Below, piece after piece: positions 35,120-43,881 of a stretch of 64,000 bases of DNA. The notes under the pieces were generated by a model. The model did no database searches. It was given only the letters and a program-made list of their open reading frames with translations, and had not been told where the DNA came from. The DNA is from Halorussus salinus (lineage in GTDB: Archaea; Halobacteriota; Halobacteria; Halobacteriales; Haladaptataceae): positions 124,001-188,000 of the forward strand of contig NZ_SBIS02000007.1 of assembly GCF_004765815.2 (NCBI RefSeq), in the 5' to 3' direction. The position numbers and the translations under genes are program-made. The first letter of the stretch is position 1; each line of letters opens with the position of its first letter.

Positions 35120-36091
35120 ATGAACCCCGACCTTCACGAGAGCGTCGAGGAGGCCGCGTCCGACATCGCCAGCATGGAGATTCGGGGCGCGGCGACCATC
35201 GCCGACGCCGCGGCCGAGGCGCTCGCGGCGCAGGCCGAGGACAGCGCGGCCGACGACCCCGACGAGTTCCGCGCGGAGATGCGCACCGCGGCGCGGCGAC
35301 TCCGCGAGACCAGACCGACCGCGGTCAGCCTGCCGAACGCGCTCCGGTACGTCCTCCGAGGGATGGACGGCGAGACGGTGCCCGACCTCCGGGAGTCGGT
35401 CGTCGAGAGCGCCAGCGAGTTCCGGCGGGAACTCGACCAAGCCCAAGAGAATCTGGGCCGCATCGGCGCGAACCGCCTGCGCGACGGCGACACCGTGATG
35501 ACTCACTGCCACTCGACCGACGCGCTCTCCTGCGTCGAGGCCGCCCTCGAACAGGGCAAGGAAATCGAGGCCATCGTCAAGGAGACTCGGCCGCGCAAGC
35601 AGGGCCACATCACCGCCGAGCAGTTGCGGGAGTGGGACGTGCCGGTCACGCTCGTCGTGGACAACGCCGCGCGCCGGTATCTGGACGAGACCGACCACGT
35701 GCTGGTCGGTGCCGACTCCATCGCGGCGGACGGGTCGGTCATCAACAAAATCGGGACCTCCGGGCTGGCGGTCAACGCCCGCGAACGCGGCGTCCCCATC
35801 ATGGTCGCGGCCCAGACGCTCAAACTCCACCCCGACACGATGACGGGCCACACGGTCGAGATAGAGATGCGCGACGAGCGCGAGGTCCTGACCGAGGAGG
35901 AAGAGCGCGAAATCGACGGCGGGACCGGCGGCGACGAGTTCACCGTCGAGAACCCCGCGTTCGACGTGACGCCGCCGCGCTACGTGGACGCCATCGTGAC
36001 CGAGCGCGGGCAGTTCCCGCCCGAAAGCATCGTGACGCTGATGCGGGAACTGTTCGGCGACCAGCAGGGCGGCGAGCCGTGGGAGGAGTAG
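35120..36091 (+). CDS. Ribose-1,5-bisphosphate isomerase (eIF2B-like)
   Basis: Converts ribose 1,5-bisphosphate to ribulose 1,5-bisphosphate in the archaeal AMP degradation pathway that feeds type III RuBisCO. 323 residues. IRGAATIADAAAEAL, TVMTHCHSTDALSC with the catalytic Cys (near 133), ETRPRKQGH, the catalytic Asp in VLVGADSIAADG, INKIGTSGLAVNA and MVAAQTLKLHP place it with R15P isomerase rather than eIF2B or MtnA. With deoC it points to active nucleoside recycling, though AMP phosphorylase and RuBisCO are not in this window. Confidence 0.9.
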   Translation: MNPDLHESVEEAASDIASMEIRGAATIADAAAEALAAQAEDSAADDPDEFRAEMRTAARRLRETRPTAVSLPNALRYVLRGMDGETVPDLRESVVESASEFRRELDQAQENLGRIGANRLRDGDTVMTHCHSTDALSCVEAALEQGKEIEAIVKETRPRKQGHITAEQLREWDVPVTLVVDNAARRYLDETDHVLVGADSIAADGSVINKIGTSGLAVNARERGVPIMVAAQTLKLHPDTMTGHTVEIEMRDEREVLTEEEEREIDGGTGGDEFTVENPAFDVTPPRYVDAIVTERGQFPPESIVTLMRELFGDQQGGEPWEE

Positions 36092-36192
36092 TCGAAGGGT
36101 CGGATTGTCCGCCGAATCGCCCGCGAAACCCCGATTTCGCTCCGGAATCGACCGGATAACTTTCCGTCGGAGCGTCGTCTCCTCGGCGAGCC

Positions 36193-36780
36193 ATGAACGA
36201 GACAGAGCGACGCCAGTTCCTTCGGACCGCACTCGCAGGTGCGGGCCTCGCGGTCGCAGGCACGGCGGCCGGACAGGAGACGGCGACCGAAGGCGGCGAG
36301 ACGACCACCGAGGGCGGCGAAACGACGACGGCGGGCGAGGAGACCGCGGAAGGCGGAGCGACCGAGGACGAGACCACCGCCGCGCCGACGACCGACGAGG
36401 GACTCGTCACCGTCCCGAGCGACGAGAGCGTCGGCGCGACCGTCGAGCGAATCGAGGAGGACATCGAGGACGACGGCGACCTCATCCTCGTGACGACCAT
36501 CGACCACGCGCGAAACGCCGCGAACGCGGGACTCGACCTCCGACCGACGACGCTGGTCCTGTTCGGCAACCCGAACCTCGGCACGCAACTCATGCAGGCC
36601 AGCCAGACCGCGGGCATCGACCTACCCCAGAAGCTCCTCGTCTGGGAGGGCGCGGACGGGTCGGTCAACGTGACCTACAACGACCCCCAGTGGCTCGCCG
36701 AGCGCCACGATATCGAGGGACAGGAAGCGGTTCTGAACCAAATCTCGAACGCGCTCCGGACGCTGGCGACCGGCGGGTAG
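36193..36780 (+). CDS. Tat-exported DUF302 protein with Thr-rich linker
   Basis: 195 residues. Twin-arginine signal RRQFLRTALAGAGLAVAG (6-23), then an ETTTEGGETTTAGEE low-complexity linker (about 28-66), then a DUF302 domain (70-190: VPSDESVGATVERIEEDIED, PTTLVLFGNPNLGTQLMQA, KLLVWEGADGSVNVTYNDP). DUF302 proteins are small, widespread and of unknown function, possibly ligand-binding. The linker resembles the Thr/Glu tracts of the pentapeptide-type protein at 25.5 kb, so both may be glycosylated outside the cell. Confidence 0.85.
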   Translation: MNETERRQFLRTALAGAGLAVAGTAAGQETATEGGETTTEGGETTTAGEETAEGGATEDETTAAPTTDEGLVTVPSDESVGATVERIEEDIEDDGDLILVTTIDHARNAANAGLDLRPTTLVLFGNPNLGTQLMQASQTAGIDLPQKLLVWEGADGSVNVTYNDPQWLAERHDIEGQEAVLNQISNALRTLATGG

Positions 36781-36849
36781 GGTCGCCGAGGTCGGTCGCG
36801 GGATTTCCGGCATCCACACCTTCTTGCCGACACCTGCCGATGCCCCGCT

Positions 36850-38226
36850 ATGTCACGACTACCCGACGGCGTCGTCGGCGACGCCTACACCAGTCGATTC
36901 GCGTGGGAAACGCTCGAAGCCCTCGTGGAGGTCGGCAACCGGATGGCCGGACAGGAGGGCGAACGCGACGGAGCGGAAGTAATCGCCGACGCCTTCGCCG
37001 AGGCCGGACTGCGCGAGGTCGAAATCGACGAGTTCGAAATTCCCGGCTGGTGGCGCGGGTCCTCGGAGTTGACGCTCGCGGACCCCCACGACCGCACCTA
37101 CGACCAGTCCCACGAGGTCGTCGCGCTCCCCGGCACGCCCGCCGGAGACGCCGCGGGCGAGGTCGTGGACGTGGGCTACGGCACGCCCGCCGAGTTCGAG
37201 GAGGCCGACCTCGACGGCAAGATTGCGATGGCCTCCAGCGAGACGCCCGAGGACCACGGCCGCTGGATTCACCGGATGGAGAAGTACGTCGCGGCCGCCG
37301 AGGCCGGGGCCGAGGGGTTCGTCTTCCGGAACCACGTCGAGGGGTGTCTCCCGCCGACCGGCGAAATCGGCTATCACAACCGTCCCGGCCCGATTCCGGC
37401 GGTCGGGGTCTCGGCGGAGGTCGGCGCGCGACTCGCCCGCTACTGCGCCGACGACGAGGCGACCGCGACCCTCTCGGTCGAGTGTCGCAACGACGAGACC
37501 TCCTCGCGGAACGTCGAGGCCGTGGTCGGTCCCGACGAGACGGAGGCGGGCGACGTGCCGGAGGTCCTCCTCACGGCCCACGTGGACGCCCACGACATCG
37601 CGGAGGGGGCCAACGACAACGGCGCGGGGTCGGCGCTCGTCGCGGAGGTCGGCCGCCTGATCGCACAGGTCGAGGAGGACCTCGACGCGCGCGTCCGGTT
37701 GGTCACCTTCGGCTCCGAAGAAATCGGCCTCTGGGGCGCGTACCACTGGGCCGAGAGCAACGACCTCGATTCGGTCAAGGCGGTCGTCAACGTCGATGGC
37801 GCGGGCAACTCCCGGAACCTCGGCGTCGGCGCGAACCAGTTCGACGCGCTCGGCGAGGTGTTCGAGGAGGTAACCGACGAGTTGGACGCCCCGCTCTCGC
37901 GCCACGACACCATCAGCCCCCACGGCGACCAGTGGGCCTTCGTGCAGGAGGGCGTCCCCGCGGTCATGGCCTACACCGAGTCGGAGGGGTCGGGCCGCGG
38001 GTGGGGCCACACCCACGCCGACACGCTCGACAAACTCGACGTGCGCGACCTGCGCGCGACGGCGGTTCTCCTCGCGGAGTCGGTGCTTGCGGTGGCCGAC
38101 GACGAGCGCGAGATTCCGCAGAAGTCCCGCGAGGAGATACGGGACACCATCGACGAGGGCTACGTCGAGGAGCTGAAACGCGGCGGCCGCTGGCCCTACG
38201 AGGAGGGCGCGCGGAACGCGGAGTAG
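36850..38226 (+). CDS. M28-family metallopeptidase with PA-type insert
   Basis: 458 residues. Two-zinc aminopeptidase fold: TAHVDAHDIAEGANDNGAG (His, bridging Asp), TFGSEEIGLWGA (catalytic Glu-Glu), VNVDGAGNSRN (Asp) and HTHADTLDKLD (final His). Residues about 95-185 form a PA-like insert. No signal peptide, so it acts in the cytosol on peptides. An uncharged leader (MSRLPDGVVGDAY) begins at the ATG. Convergent with the ABC transporter genes; a strong hairpin separates them. Confidence 0.88.
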   Translation: MSRLPDGVVGDAYTSRFAWETLEALVEVGNRMAGQEGERDGAEVIADAFAEAGLREVEIDEFEIPGWWRGSSELTLADPHDRTYDQSHEVVALPGTPAGDAAGEVVDVGYGTPAEFEEADLDGKIAMASSETPEDHGRWIHRMEKYVAAAEAGAEGFVFRNHVEGCLPPTGEIGYHNRPGPIPAVGVSAEVGARLARYCADDEATATLSVECRNDETSSRNVEAVVGPDETEAGDVPEVLLTAHVDAHDIAEGANDNGAGSALVAEVGRLIAQVEEDLDARVRLVTFGSEEIGLWGAYHWAESNDLDSVKAVVNVDGAGNSRNLGVGANQFDALGEVFEEVTDELDAPLSRHDTISPHGDQWAFVQEGVPAVMAYTESEGSGRGWGHTHADTLDKLDVRDLRATAVLLAESVLAVADDEREIPQKSREEIRDTIDEGYVEELKRGGRWPYEEGARNAE

Positions 38227-38318
38227 GTTGGTCGTCTCTGGGTGGTCGTGGGGCTGTCGTGAAACCACCTGAAAAGTCGCCTAAGCTCGGCTTATCCGAC
38301 TTTGAAGCGAGAAACGAT

Positions 38319-38338
38319 GGATTTCCAGTCGGAAATCC
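38319..38338. terminator. Perfect hairpin between convergent genes
   Basis: GGATTTCC / GGAAATCC with a 4-base loop (AGTC), 8-bp stem, between the M28 peptidase gene and the ABC permease gene. A smaller stem, TAAGC-TCG-GCTTA, lies at 38282-38294. Suits a bidirectional transcript end. Confidence 0.45.
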
Positions 38339-38350
38339 GGCGTCGGGCGG

Positions 38351-39139
38351 TCAGTCCGTTAGCCCGTAGCCGCGCTTGAACAGCGCCACGTCGAGCGCGA
38401 CCAGCGCCGCGGTCAGCGCCGACAGCACCGCCAGCGACCAGTTGGGGTCCACCTCCGAGACCCCGAGGAAGCCGTACCGGACGCCGTTGACCATGTAGAC
38501 CATCGGATTCAGCATCGAGAGTTCCTGATACGGCGAGGGAAGCTCCCGAATCGCGTAGAACACCCCGCCGAAGAAGACCAGCGGGCGGACGATGAACTGG
38601 TTCATCATGGTGAGGTTGTCCCAGTCGTCGGCCCAGAGACCGACCACGACGCCGAAACTGGCGAACAGCAGGCTGACGACCAGTCCGAACGCCGCCAGAT
38701 AGAGCGGCCGGGCGACCCCGACCGAGGTGAAGAACGCGCCGATGACCGCGATGAGGGTGCCGACCAGCAGGCCGCGGGTCGCGCCCGCGACGATGTAGGC
38801 GACCACCATCCGCGAGTAGGACATCGGCGAGGTCAGGGTCTCCTCGATGTAGTCGTTCCAGCGCCCGTGGAAGATGGAAAAGGAGGCGTTCTCGAAGGCG
38901 TTTGAGATGGACCCCAGCACCACGAGACCGGGCAGGATGAACAGGATGTAGGGAATCGGCTCACCGCCGCTGATGCTAATCTGCCCTACGCGGTCGCCCA
39001 AGATGACCCCGAACACCGAGAAGTAGAGGACGTTCGTCACGAACGGCGGGACGAAGGTGTTTCGCGGCCGCCGGAGGAATCGCAGAATTTCGCGATGGAC
39101 GAGCGTCTTGAACCCCGTGAGACCGGAGACGAGGCTCAC
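38351..39139 (-). CDS. ABC-2 type exporter permease
   Basis: 262 residues, six hydrophobic segments, ABC2_membrane type: LVHREILRFLRRPRNTFVPPFVTNVLYF at the N-terminus, IEETLTSPMSYSRMVVAYI in the middle (the EAA-like cytoplasmic loop) and LSMLNPMVYMVNGVRYGFLG near the end. Start is GTG at 39139, whose bases overlap the stop of the ATPase gene (GTGA), so translation is coupled. Together they form a DrrAB-like drug, lipid or polysaccharide exporter. Confidence 0.9.
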   Translation of the reverse strand: MSLVSGLTGFKTLVHREILRFLRRPRNTFVPPFVTNVLYFSVFGVILGDRVGQISISGGEPIPYILFILPGLVVLGSISNAFENASFSIFHGRWNDYIEETLTSPMSYSRMVVAYIVAGATRGLLVGTLIAVIGAFFTSVGVARPLYLAAFGLVVSLLFASFGVVVGLWADDWDNLTMMNQFIVRPLVFFGGVFYAIRELPSPYQELSMLNPMVYMVNGVRYGFLGVSEVDPNWSLAVLSALTAALVALDVALFKRGYGLTD

Positions 39140-40239
39140 CGGCCGTCACCTCGTTCGTCTCGTTCGTCCGCCACCGTCTCCCCGCCACCGCTATCGACGC
39201 CACCGTCCGCGGCGACGGTCTCGCCTTCGGTCTCGGCCTCGCCCTGCTGGTCGCTCCCGCCCTCGCGGGTCATGTCCACGAACACCTCTTCGAGCGAGGT
39301 CCGCGAGATGTCGAAGTCCACGATTTCGAGGCCAGCGCGGTCGAGCGCCCGCACGAGGTCGGGCGCGACCAGTCCGCCCTGCGTGGCGGTGACGACCAGT
39401 TGGTCGCCGTCGAGTTCGACGCTCTCGACCCGGCCCTCGTCGGTCGTCCCGTCGGCATCCGGCGTCCCGTCAGCGCCCGTCGTTCCGCCAGCGCCAGCGA
39501 GCATGGGCAGGTCTGGCGCGCTCTCGGGGGCGTCCCGGAGCGTCACCCGAATCTTGTCCGGGCCGCGGTCCATCAACTCCTCGGGGGAGGCGACCGTGAG
39601 CAGATTGCCGGAGTCCAAGATTGCGACCTCGTCGCAGAGGCGCTCGGCCTCCTCGATGTAGTGAGTCGTGAGGAGAATCGTGGTCCCCGACTCGTTGAGT
39701 TCGGTGATGAGGTCCCAGAGGTCGTGGCGCAACTGCACGTCCACGCCCGCGGTCGGTTCGTCCAGAATCAGCAGGTCCGGGTCGGTGATGAGCGCCCGCG
39801 CCAGCATGAACCGGCGTTTCATCCCGCCCGAGAGCCAGTTGAATCGGGTGTCGCGCTTCTCGTGGATGCCGACCTTCTTCAGCACCTCGTCGGCGCGCTC
39901 CTCGGCCTCACTCGTTGGAATTCCGTGGTATCCTGCCTTGTGAGTCAATACCTCCCGAATAGGAAAGAACCGGTCCACGTTGAACTCCTGTGGCGCGAGG
40001 CCGATGGCGTCGCGGGCCTCCCGGTAGTCGCTCTCCACGTCGTGGCCGAACACCTCTGCGCGGCCGCCCGACCGCCGGACGAGTCCCACCAAGATGTTGA
40101 TGAACGTGGTCTTGCCCGCGCCGTTCGGCCCGAGGAGACCGAAGAAACTCCCCTCGGGCACCGACAGCGAGACGCCGTCGAGCGCCTGCACCCCGTCGTA
40201 CTGCTTGCGAAGCTCCTCGACTTCGATGGCGGCAGTCAT
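39136..40239 (-). CDS. ABC exporter ATP-binding protein (DrrA/CcmA-like)
   Basis: 367 residues. Walker A LGPNGAGKTTF at about 36-46, Q-loop APQEFNVD, signature LSGGMKRRFMLAR, Walker B LLILDEPTAGVDV, H-loop LTTHYIEEAE. The C-terminal part (about 225-367) holds an unusual long Gly/Ala/Asp-rich linker (GAGGTTGADGTPDADGTTDE) and ends in a further Gly/Asp-rich tail, longer than typical DrrA. Coupled by a 4-base overlap to the permease gene downstream. Confidence 0.92.
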   Translation of the reverse strand: MTAAIEVEELRKQYDGVQALDGVSLSVPEGSFFGLLGPNGAGKTTFINILVGLVRRSGGRAEVFGHDVESDYREARDAIGLAPQEFNVDRFFPIREVLTHKAGYHGIPTSEAEERADEVLKKVGIHEKRDTRFNWLSGGMKRRFMLARALITDPDLLILDEPTAGVDVQLRHDLWDLITELNESGTTILLTTHYIEEAERLCDEVAILDSGNLLTVASPEELMDRGPDKIRVTLRDAPESAPDLPMLAGAGGTTGADGTPDADGTTDEGRVESVELDGDQLVVTATQGGLVAPDLVRALDRAGLEIVDFDISRTSLEEVFVDMTREGGSDQQGEAETEGETVAADGGVDSGGGETVADERDERGDGR

Positions 40240-40327
40240 CGACGAGTCGTAGGAAGGTCGGCGCGAAAAGGGCGTTGGTGCGATTCCGACGGAGCGCGGT
40301 CGTCGTCTCTACTTCAAAATCAGAATA

Positions 40328-40337
40328 ATCTTAAACC
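40328..40337 (+). promoter_or_regulatory. TATA box of the AT-rich membrane-protein unit
   Basis: ATCTTAAACC is centred about 25 bases before the ATG at 40358, in an AT-rich patch that starts at about 40310. Confidence 0.5.
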
Positions 40338-40357
40338 TAGTGTGGGAAAATAGTCTC

Positions 40358-40915
40358 ATGAACGAACGGAGTGTGGGTCGTCTCCTCGCCGTTACGTTCG
40401 TCGTCAGCGCAGTTCTCCGGCTCACCGGTTTTATCGGACTTTTTTGGGAAGCGGTTACGTCGATTCGGGAAACTATCGACGGTGTCGCAACGTTTTGGCG
40501 ACCGTTGGTACTCACGTGGGTAATCCTGTCGTGCGTCGTGCTGGTCTCGACTTACGCTCGTCGACAGTGCCCCGACTCCGGAGATTCTAACCCTGAGACC
40601 AGCACGAAATCGGACGAAGAAGTCCGATTCGACCGGTTGGATATCGCCGAACATCCGAAGACGAAGGCCGAAGCTCTCGAACGGAGTTTAGACAGGGCGG
40701 AGTCAGTTCTAATGGAACAGTTGCGCATACTCGCGGATACTAACGACAAAGCCATCCGAACAGTACGCGTGGAAGTAATCTTGCTTGGGGCAGTAGCGTC
40801 CGCGACTCAGATCACGCAACAGACGCTTTCGGTCAATATCTGGATGAAGACGAGTGGTGTACTCATCGTCGGCTCTATCGTTGCCGGAATTTTCACGTAC
40901 AGAACTGCTATATGA
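40358..40915 (+). CDS. Membrane protein with N-terminal and C-terminal helix pairs, AT-richer than neighbours
   Basis: 185 residues, not recognised. Helices near 8-28 and 45-65, then a charged cytoplasmic part (RFDRLDIAEHPKTKAEALERSLDRAES, 90-115) and two closely spaced C-terminal helices (about 133-182). Hydrophobic pairs at both ends around a helical soluble middle resemble small sensing or effector membrane proteins. The codon use is less GC-rich than in neighbours (TTT, ATA, AAA), suggesting recent arrival. A 33-codon ORF and a T6 terminator follow. Confidence 0.65.
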   Translation: MNERSVGRLLAVTFVVSAVLRLTGFIGLFWEAVTSIRETIDGVATFWRPLVLTWVILSCVVLVSTYARRQCPDSGDSNPETSTKSDEEVRFDRLDIAEHPKTKAEALERSLDRAESVLMEQLRILADTNDKAIRTVRVEVILLGAVASATQITQQTLSVNIWMKTSGVLIVGSIVAGIFTYRTAI

Positions 40916-40945
40916 TGGCTCACCGAACTGTACGGCAGAACACCG

Positions 40946-41047
40946 ATGCCCGAAACTGAGCGCGTCCACAAAGGTCCGAAATGGCTCAGGCGCTACTTCA
41001 CCCGACGAGGGCGAGAAGAGGCCCGTGAGTCCGACGAGGAGAACTAA
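40946..41047 (+). CDS. Possible 33-residue charged micro-protein
   Basis: MPETERVHKGPKWLRRYFTR then RGREEARESDEEN: a basic middle and acidic end. It lies 30 bases after the membrane-protein stop and just before the T6 tract at 41094. Composition is protein-like, and similar short tails accompany small membrane proteins in haloarchaea. No Shine-Dalgarno; low certainty. Confidence 0.3.
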   Translation: MPETERVHKGPKWLRRYFTRRGREEARESDEEN

Positions 41048-41093
41048 TCGGACGAAGAACTAACTTGGTCGGTCTATCCGTTCGTTCGAGTAC

Positions 41094-41099
41094 TTTTTT
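41094..41099 (+). terminator. T6 tract ending the AT-rich unit
   Basis: TTTTTT after GAGTAC, typical of archaeal oligo-T termination, downstream of both plus-strand ORFs and in the convergent gap with the K+ channel gene. Confidence 0.4.
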
Positions 41100-41131
41100 C
41101 GAGGTCGGGTCGAGAATCCAGCACTCTACTC

Positions 41132-42799
41132 TCACGCGAACTGCCGCTCGAACTCCCGAATCGTCGCGTCGGTCCCGGCCACCACGAGGAGGTCGCCCGC
41201 TTCGATGGTCGTCTCCTCGTCGGTGACGAGCGCGCCGTCGCGCTCCACGCCGACGAAGACGCACTCCGCCCGCGTCTCGGCGCTGGCCTCCGCGAGCGTG
41301 CGCCCGACGAAGGCTCCGGCCTCGGTGCGGACGATACGCAACTGTTCGAGCGGAGTGAGAACGTCCTCGCCCCGGAGTTCCCGCGCGAGGAGGCGGGCGC
41401 TCACGCGCTGGGTCGAGAGGACGTAGTCCGCCCCGGCGTCGAACGCGGTCGGGGACTTCGCGGTGCCGTCCACCCGGACCAGAATCTCGATGTCGTCGGT
41501 GAGCGTGCGGGCGATGGCGACCGTGAGCATCGCCGTCGAGTCGTCTTCGACCGTCACGACGAGCGCGCTGGCCTCGTCGATGCCCGCGAGTTCCAGCGTC
41601 TCGGGATCGCGCACGTCGCCGACCACGTCCACGTGGCGGCCCTCCTGCTGGTCGATGGTCGTGGCGGTGACCTCCTCGGGGAGCGCGTCGTAGGCCGCCC
41701 GGCCGCCGACGCCCATCCCGGCGACGACGACGTTGGCGTGGCGGCGTGGCGGTCGGAGTCCGGCCGCGAACTCCTGCACGTCGTCGATGGCCGACTCGGT
41801 GCCCGCGACGATGAGGACCGAGTTGGGCGTGACGACCTCGCCGGGGTCTACCGGAAGTCGGAGGTCGCCGTCTATCCACGCGCCGACGAGCGAGAGTCCG
41901 GTCCGGCCCGCGAGCGCGGTGTCCTCGATGCGAACGCCGCACAGCGGACTGTTGCGCCGGACCAGTACCTCCCGGATGCGAACGTCGCCGACGGTGGCGT
42001 CGCCCATCGACTCGGGCGTGTCGGCCCACGCCGCGGTCTTCTGGCCGAGTCGCCGCCCGATGAGCGCGTCGGGCGACAGCACGGCGTCCGCGCCGACCTC
42101 CCGGAGCGCGGCGTCGTGGTCCGGCGTGTCGGTGAACGAAATCACGCGGAGGTCCGGGTTGTGTCGCAGGGCGGTCAGGACGACGCTCGCGTTGCGGTCG
42201 CCCGCGTCGGCGACGAGCGCGCTGGCGTCGCGTATCAGCGCGCGTTCGAGTTGCGCGCCGTCCTCGGGGTCACCGTGAATCGCCTGATACCCCTCGTCCG
42301 AGAGTCGCTTGGCTTCCTCCTCGTCGGATTCGAGCAGGACGTACTCGACGTTCAACCGCTCCAGTTCGTCCAGCAGGACGGCGGTGTCCCGGCGGTACTC
42401 GCAGACGACGACGTGGTCGTCCTTCGCGGTCAGGCGGTCGCTGAGGTCCAGCGGCGTGCGCTCGAACAGCGGGATGATGAGGACCCGGAGCGTGGCGAAC
42501 CCGATGACGATGCCGGTCAACTGCATGAAGACGACGAAGAGGTTCATCAGCGGGGACGACCACGGAGCGTCCGCGCCGTACCCAGTCGTCGTCATCGTCT
42601 CGGTGACGGTCGTGAACGACCGGAACAGCGAGTGGTCCCGTCCCTCCAGTGTCCGCATCCCGTAGTTGTATAGAAGTGTGTACAGCAGGACGACCGCGAC
42701 GACGACCGCGGCGTAGGCGACCACGAGGCGCTGGCGGCGGGTCAGCCACGGGAGCGGTGCATCCTTGTCCGCGAAGATATCTGTCCAGTCGCCGCTCAT
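41132..42799 (-). CDS. Potassium channel with two RCK (TrkA-N/TrkA-C) modules
   Basis: 555 residues. Two N-terminal membrane helices flank a pore loop with the selectivity filter TTTGYGAD (about 70-77). RCK1: VVVCEYRRDTAVLLDEL (about 130) with a TrkA-C part ending near 330. RCK2: VVVAGMGVGGRAAYDALPEEV (about 350) and a second TrkA-C part near the end. It conducts K+ under control of a nucleotide or ion bound by the RCK domains. In a high-salt archaeon that stores K+, this is central to ion balance. ATG at 42799. Confidence 0.92.
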   Translation of the reverse strand: MSGDWTDIFADKDAPLPWLTRRQRLVVAYAAVVVAVVLLYTLLYNYGMRTLEGRDHSLFRSFTTVTETMTTTGYGADAPWSSPLMNLFVVFMQLTGIVIGFATLRVLIIPLFERTPLDLSDRLTAKDDHVVVCEYRRDTAVLLDELERLNVEYVLLESDEEEAKRLSDEGYQAIHGDPEDGAQLERALIRDASALVADAGDRNASVVLTALRHNPDLRVISFTDTPDHDAALREVGADAVLSPDALIGRRLGQKTAAWADTPESMGDATVGDVRIREVLVRRNSPLCGVRIEDTALAGRTGLSLVGAWIDGDLRLPVDPGEVVTPNSVLIVAGTESAIDDVQEFAAGLRPPRRHANVVVAGMGVGGRAAYDALPEEVTATTIDQQEGRHVDVVGDVRDPETLELAGIDEASALVVTVEDDSTAMLTVAIARTLTDDIEILVRVDGTAKSPTAFDAGADYVLSTQRVSARLLARELRGEDVLTPLEQLRIVRTEAGAFVGRTLAEASAETRAECVFVGVERDGALVTDEETTIEAGDLLVVAGTDATIREFERQFA

Positions 42800-42911
42800 G
42801 GCCAATTCGCGGGGAGACGAGGAGACGAGTCGGTCGAGCGCGTGTCCATCACGTCACGATTCGCGTTCGAGCGCCAAGAGTGTACGCCCGTGAGACGAGG
42901 GTTCTCGGACC

Positions 42912-43730
42912 TCACCGTCGCTTGCGGTAGTCCGGCGTCCGGAGTTCGTCGCGGGCGTGCCACGTCCGCGGGCGGAGCGCGACTCCGACCGCGGCAGTGT
43001 ACGCGACGAACACGACCGCGGTCACGACGAGTCCAGATAGCTGGCCGACGGCGGCGCTCGCGGGCCACGGTCGGGGGTCGAACGGGCCGACCCGGATGGT
43101 CCACGCCCCGAGGAGAACCGTGAACAGCGGCAGATACACGCGCCGGAGTCGGTGGGCCAGCGCCTCCTCGGTGGTAATCTTGACCGTCGGCGTCCGGTAG
43201 TCGTCGGCGAGGTGAGCGCGCCAGTTCTCGTCCGCGAGTCCCTTCGAGGAGTCCAGTCCGTACGCCCAGACGTTCTCCTGTAGGCACCGGACGCGCGAGC
43301 GCCACACGTCGTAGGCCCGGTAGCGCCGGGCTTCGACCACCAGAAAGAGGCCGGTCGCGGCCGCCCCGACCAGTAGGACGTAGTGGGGGTTGCCCGCGCT
43401 GGAGAACGCCCACGTCAGGACGCCAGCCATGACGAGGACGGCCCAGTTGGTGGTCTTGTCGAGGCGCTCGCGCCAGAGCTTCATCCGGTGTATCTCGCCG
43501 CGGTAGAGGTGGGCCATCGCGGAACTCGGCCCCATCTCGGCGTCCAGTAGCCCCCGACCCACGTCGGCCTCCTCGGGGGACGGGCGGTCGTCTCCGGACG
43601 CGGCGTCGTCACGCGGCGAATCCGCGCCGGAGTCGGGCCGGTCGGTGTCGGGGGAGTGGGCGTCGGGCCGGTCGGCGTCGGACGATTCGGTGCCGCCGTC
43701 CAGCGAGGAGTCGGGTGAGTCCTCGTTCAT
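42912..43730 (-). CDS. DUF2270 membrane protein
   Basis: 272 residues. A long acidic Ser/Asp/Pro-rich N-terminus (1-60), then MAHLYRGEIHRMKLWRERLD, two helices (about 93-130), a conserved loop (WRSRVRCLQENVWAYGLDSS, AHLADDYRTPTVKITTEEAL) and two C-terminal helices. This layout is the DUF2270 family, of unknown function, common in haloarchaea. It lies upstream of the K+ channel gene (112-bp gap), on the same strand. Confidence 0.82.
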   Translation of the reverse strand: MNEDSPDSSLDGGTESSDADRPDAHSPDTDRPDSGADSPRDDAASGDDRPSPEEADVGRGLLDAEMGPSSAMAHLYRGEIHRMKLWRERLDKTTNWAVLVMAGVLTWAFSSAGNPHYVLLVGAAATGLFLVVEARRYRAYDVWRSRVRCLQENVWAYGLDSSKGLADENWRAHLADDYRTPTVKITTEEALAHRLRRVYLPLFTVLLGAWTIRVGPFDPRPWPASAAVGQLSGLVVTAVVFVAYTAAVGVALRPRTWHARDELRTPDYRKRR

Positions 43731-43846
43731 CGTCTCGGACCTCCTCGGAGCATTTGATATTGTACGATAATCGCTTTACTATACAAAACAGTTCCGACGG
43801 CTGGGCGGTCGGTGACGCCCTCGATTTTGTCCGTTCCAGTGGAGGG

Positions 43847-43856
43847 GAATTATAGG
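43847..43856 (+). promoter_or_regulatory. TATA box of the four-helix membrane protein gene
   Basis: GAATTATAGG, centred about 31 bases before the ATG at 43882. Confidence 0.45.
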
Positions 43857-43881
43857 AAATCGTGAAAATACTACGACCAGT

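Noticed and set aside
36105-38369. A 754-codon open frame overlapping the DUF302 and M28 genes
   Set aside because: Composition is Arg/Gly/Asp shadow; both underlying genes have full conserved motifs in other frames.
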